Positions 61,128-64,000 of a stretch of 64,000 bases of DNA are shown one piece after another. Source of the stretch: Lachnospiraceae bacterium (lineage in GTDB: Bacteria; Bacillota; Clostridia; Lachnospirales; Lachnospiraceae); assembly GCA_910573755.1 (NCBI GenBank), contig CAJTBO010000003.1:1-64000 (forward strand), in the 5' to 3' direction. The position numbers were made by a program, and so were the translations under genes. The notes under the pieces are model-generated. The model did not search any database and was not told the origin of the DNA. It saw nothing but the letters and a program-made list of their open reading frames with translations. Within the stretch, counting starts at the first letter, position 1. Every line of letters starts with the position of its first letter.

Positions 61128-61358
61128 TATTTATAGCAAACTCCTATGATACTTTAATAAATTTTCTTAATGTTTATACGCTTCAAGCCGCTTTTTCATA
61201 TTCTTCGATACTTTTTACCGGAACAGTTCCCAAAGAAACGACATCGCCATAAGAATTCAGAAAGAATTTACGTTTCTGAAGATAATATAACAAAATTCCA
61301 TTTACTTGACAATCATTTAATAATATCAAACTGATAAGAGGCTCGAAAACAGGGGCTG

Positions 61359-62096
61359 TCACAGCGCCCCCTTCGTTTCCTTCAATTTATTTTCCAACAC
61401 CTCTTTCAGATCCCTGCGGTTTCTCTCCCGCATCCTGCCCGCCAGCATATTCAGCATGGCGCCGCAGGCCGCAAAACAGATCATGTACATCTTTCCGATC
61501 GTGCCGGTAAGGAGCGCCATCACGCCTCCCAGCACCGGGATATGGTATGTCACGCGCCCGATCAGATCTTCATAAGGAATTTTGTTCATATCCGCCTGCT
61601 CATTGGCATCCCCCTTTGTCTCAAACCAGCCTTCCACAATCTGGTTTTGCAGGACGCGATGACAGACCACCGCCCCTTCCGAAAAACCGCCGCTGCCTTC
61701 CATATCCTCCGCCGGAAGTGCCTCCTGCCAGTCTCCTGTTCCGGATTCCGCACCGGATAAAAGATCATCCTGCCCGCTTCCTGCCCCGGGCATCGATACA
61801 TTCCGCCCTGCCTCCTGCGGATACCCTCTGCGGAAAGCGATCACCTCCCCCTCCTGCACATCCTCAGGCGCTGCGGCTTTCACATAAATAGCGCTTCCCA
61901 CCGGGATTTCCGGTTCCATGCTGCCGCTGACAACATTATATATCTCATACCCCGTCAGCTTCGGCACCGTAATGGGAATACACACCGCGATCACGCTGAT
62001 CAGGATCAATGTCCCGGATACACTGCAAAGAGCGGGAAGAAGCTTCCCGCCCTTATGTCCGGAACGATATTCAGAAGTATCGTTATTTTTACTCAT
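61359..62096 (-). CDS. SipW-type signal peptidase I
   Basis: 245 residues. One N-terminal helix (about 20-45) is followed by the catalytic Ser in VSGSMEPEIPVGSAIYVKAA. Instead of the usual bacterial Lys there is His in AVVCHRVLQN, with Asp in TKGDANEQADMNKIPYEDLIG, the Ser-His-Asp arrangement of ER/SipW-type peptidases. A Gly/Ser-rich insert (about 95-150) and a C-terminal membrane helix complete it. In Bacillus SipW matures the biofilm fibre protein TasA. The gene overlaps the upstream surface-protein gene by 8 nt. Confidence 0.9.
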   Translation of the reverse strand: MSKNNDTSEYRSGHKGGKLLPALCSVSGTLILISVIAVCIPITVPKLTGYEIYNVVSGSMEPEIPVGSAIYVKAAAPEDVQEGEVIAFRRGYPQEAGRNVSMPGAGSGQDDLLSGAESGTGDWQEALPAEDMEGSGGFSEGAVVCHRVLQNQIVEGWFETKGDANEQADMNKIPYEDLIGRVTYHIPVLGGVMALLTGTIGKMYMICFAACGAMLNMLAGRMRERNRRDLKEVLENKLKETKGAL

Positions 62097-63069
62097 CTTC
62101 GCCCGTTCCTTTTTTCTTTCTCTTAAACATTAAGAACCATGCTGCCGCTACAACCAGCACCGCCATCGACACGATCCCGACGATCACCGCAGGGGGCAGA
62201 TTCACAAAGAAGGAACCCGGTTCACTTCCTATCCCCGAGCCGCCGCCGTTTGATCCCGGCACATTGGCAAGCGGGACCTCCTCATCGTCCAGGTCAACCA
62301 GTTCCTGCGGCTCTTCCGCCGCTGCCGCCTCTCCGGCATCTCCTGCGCCCGCTGCTCCTGTATCTCCCGGAACAACCGTTACACCGCCGCCTGCACCTGC
62401 CGCATCTGCCCCGCCGCCGGGAACAACTACGGGTGTTGTATTTGTAGTATTCACTATTTCTTCATCGTATATTGTAGTATCTCCGCCACCGCCGCCGGTT
62501 CCGGTCGTCACACGGGTATAACGGAAAGTAAATACATTCTGCGTTTCATCCGCCGCCAGTGTTTTTGTCAGACTGTAAGCCTGCGGCATATATCCCTCGA
62601 TATAGAGATATGGCACGATCGGCTTATCACCTATATTTCCTTCGTAGGTCCTGCCGGGTGCAAGGGCATTTCCATTTACATCCAGATAGTTTACGGTATA
62701 ACTTACCATATCCCCTCTTACGCCATAGACAACAACATAATCCATATCACTGTCTACTGTAACAAAGCTGGGATTACTCAACATATCACTGTTGTCTGAA
62801 CCGCTTGGCTTGATTCCCTTTACATAATATTTTTGATACTCGCTGCCATCTTCAGCTATTGCAGGTTTCACTGTTATATCATCCAGATTGAAAGCATTAC
62901 CCGTATAATCCTTTTCCAGCAGCCCGTCTGTAAATGTTCCCTGTTTTCCTGCAAAAACACGTATTTTATAAGTATACGCCTGGGGTTTGGCATGCACAGT
63001 CATCCCCATCGAAATCACAAGAGAGAGCATGATCGCCAATGTTGCCAGAGCACCGAAAATTTTTTTCAT
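62089..63069 (-). CDS. Membrane-anchored surface protein with MucBP-like domain
   Basis: 326 residues. A signal peptide (KKIFGALATLAIMLSLVISM... VHA, about 1-27) is followed by a beta-rich domain and a MucBP-like repeat (VSYTVNYLDVNGNALAPGRTYEGNIGDK, then EGYMPQAYSLTKTL). A Gly/Ala/Pro-rich linker (about 190-265) leads to DLDDEEVPLANVPG, a transmembrane helix (about 293-313) and a basic tail FKRKKKG. This is the layout of a sortase substrate but without LPXTG. It overlaps both neighbours by a few bases, so it is part of the SipW operon. Confidence 0.82.
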   Translation of the reverse strand: MKKIFGALATLAIMLSLVISMGMTVHAKPQAYTYKIRVFAGKQGTFTDGLLEKDYTGNAFNLDDITVKPAIAEDGSEYQKYYVKGIKPSGSDNSDMLSNPSFVTVDSDMDYVVVYGVRGDMVSYTVNYLDVNGNALAPGRTYEGNIGDKPIVPYLYIEGYMPQAYSLTKTLAADETQNVFTFRYTRVTTGTGGGGGDTTIYDEEIVNTTNTTPVVVPGGGADAAGAGGGVTVVPGDTGAAGAGDAGEAAAAEEPQELVDLDDEEVPLANVPGSNGGGSGIGSEPGSFFVNLPPAVIVGIVSMAVLVVAAAWFLMFKRKKKGTGEDE

Positions 63070-63914
63070 TTCACAGCACCTCCCTCTTCTTTCTTCCTGT
63101 CATTCAGGGCAAAAAATGCCAACAACAGCAACAATGACCCGCTGATGCATGTTGCCAGAACATACGGAAACAGATTCTTTTCATCGCTGGTCGCTACAAT
63201 TTCCGTATTTCTTGCGAGAGGTACACCGTCTTCATCAAGATAAACAACTTCATTATTGACAACTTCCCTTTTTATTGTTCTGTGGTGCGTTTTTCCACCG
63301 CCGCCGCTGCCGCCGGAACTCTGCGGCTGGGGTTCAACCGCAAAATTCATTGACAGGTTAGCCACCTTATCCTGATAACTGTTGCCCTGCGTCTCCCCAT
63401 CCAGTTCAACCGTCAGCATTACTTTGGCGCCCTGCCCGCCGGCAAGTCCCCCCAGATAGAAATAATCGTTCAGTTTATTATCCTTTTCAAGCTCTTTCAG
63501 CCCGTCACTGTTCTCGCCGCCTACTTTCTGGCTGGTAAATAATACGGTCTCCGTTCCCGCCGGATCAACATAAGCCAGTTTATAGCCATAAGCGCCGCCT
63601 GATGCCCCCGCCTCTTCCATACTGTCTATGATCGTATTTTTCATATACCAATGTGTAGTATTATTATATTGATTTCCCAATATAACGCTGACAGTGATCT
63701 TATCTCCCGGCTGCATTGTTGATATCCGGTCATTTATCATACTGCTGCCGCCCAGATTATCCTCTACCCTGCCGGCTGGCGTAAATATCACGTTCCAGTC
63801 TCCCTGAGGCACATTACTGTCGCCCGTATCCGTATTCCCCGTAGCATATGCCGTCATGGTTCCGGAAATAAGCAGTCCCACAAGAAGCATAAGGCAAAAC
63901 ATCTTTTTTTTCAT
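63066..63914 (-). CDS. TasA/camelysin-like surface protein
   Basis: 282 residues from the ATG after AAGGAGG. A signal peptide (about 1-25, ending TAYA) precedes a beta-sandwich with MQPGDKITVSVILGNQYNNTTHWYMKN and LDGETQGNSYQDKVANLSMNFAVEPQ, which fits the TasA/camelysin pattern (a PGD..tV..N start and a Q-G-N...F closing strand). A Gly/Ser and His/Lys linker, VVYLDEDGVPLARNTE, a C-terminal helix (about 250-270) and a charged tail follow. Co-transcription with a SipW-type peptidase supports a TasA-like fibre or surface-layer role. The family call is from pattern recognition. Confidence 0.75.
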   Translation of the reverse strand: MKKKMFCLMLLVGLLISGTMTAYATGNTDTGDSNVPQGDWNVIFTPAGRVEDNLGGSSMINDRISTMQPGDKITVSVILGNQYNNTTHWYMKNTIIDSMEEAGASGGAYGYKLAYVDPAGTETVLFTSQKVGGENSDGLKELEKDNKLNDYFYLGGLAGGQGAKVMLTVELDGETQGNSYQDKVANLSMNFAVEPQPQSSGGSGGGGKTHHRTIKREVVNNEVVYLDEDGVPLARNTEIVATSDEKNLFPYVLATCISGSLLLLLAFFALNDRKKEEGGAVK

Positions 63915-63928
63915 ACTCAGCCTCCTTA

Positions 63929-64000
63929 TCATTTAAAATTCAGGCTGCTTAAAACGCCATCTTCATCTGCACCGCTGTTATCCACTTCACGTCCCCAGGA
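63929..64000 (-). CDS. C-terminal end of a further gene of the surface-protein operon (partial)
   Basis: The last 23 codons run in from the right edge and read GREVDNSGADEDGVLSSLNF, then Lys and TGA at 63929-63931. The stop is 14 nt before the start of the TasA-like gene and the shared ribosome binding site lies between, so it is the preceding gene in the same operon. The product cannot be named from this fragment. Confidence 0.7.
   Translation of the reverse strand, partial: SWGREVDNSGADEDGVLSSLNFK

Overview
The window looks like chromosome of an anaerobic, spore-forming Firmicute, most likely a Lachnospiraceae (Clostridium cluster XIVa) gut bacterium. This rests on the conserved hup / S4-RNA-binding / yabP / yabQ / divIC / spoIIE / tilS / hpt / ftsH block, a YjjI-type glycyl radical enzyme, strong AGGAGG ribosome binding sites and the general protein types. 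Most genes are on the minus strand. No rRNA, tRNA or CRISPR array was seen.

Region 1 (1-18.6 kb) is the accessory part. A secreted Rhs/WapA-type polymorphic toxin of 2722 residues (10204-18372) ends in a GIY-YIG/URI-like toxin tip and is followed by its immunity gene. Downstream lie four 5'-truncated rhs modules. Each repeats part of the Rhs core (usually with a hydrophobic pre-toxin segment) and then carries a different C-terminal tip: ParB-like, AHH/HNH-like, an unrecognised tip, and a Gly-rich unrecognised tip. The first three are followed by different candidate immunity genes; the fourth has none and abuts an IS110-family element (91-1326) whose upstream non-coding DNA may encode a bridge RNA. 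A terminator-like hairpin closes each module, so the array looks like a silent bank of alternative toxin tips that could recombine onto the one expressed rhs gene.

Region 2 (18.4-24.3 kb) starts with an XRE regulator, a DUF4367-like membrane protein and a small secreted protein. They are divergent from rhs, and a perfect 19-bp palindrome lies between. Then come an unrecognised 337-residue protein, a DJ-1/PfpI protein, and a divergent MFS transporter / AraC regulator pair.

Region 3 (24.3-31 kb) is a LytTR two-component system followed by a lipoprotein and a three-membrane-protein ABC transporter, resembling lantibiotic/bacitracin-type export or resistance loci. Region 4 (31-37 kb) has an iron-sulfur-type flavoprotein, a nuclease pseudogene fragment, yjjI, a YkgJ-type protein and a GH13 maltodextrin-degrading enzyme. 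Region 5 (37-45 kb) is the conserved housekeeping and sporulation block; its SpoIIE homologue lacks the membrane domain.

Region 6 (44.9-57.5 kb) is a YtfQRT-YjfF-like sugar ABC transporter, an AraR-type regulator, and a YesN-type response regulator / membrane-anchored YtfQ-like protein / YesM-type kinase set. The latter resembles the XylFII-LytS-YesN three-component sensors. A sodium:solute symporter and a Crp/Fnr regulator follow. Region 7 (58-64 kb) has a CoA-disulfide-reductase/rhodanese pair, a class B sortase, and an operon with a SipW-type signal peptidase, a MucBP-like surface protein and a TasA/camelysin-like surface protein, running off the right edge.
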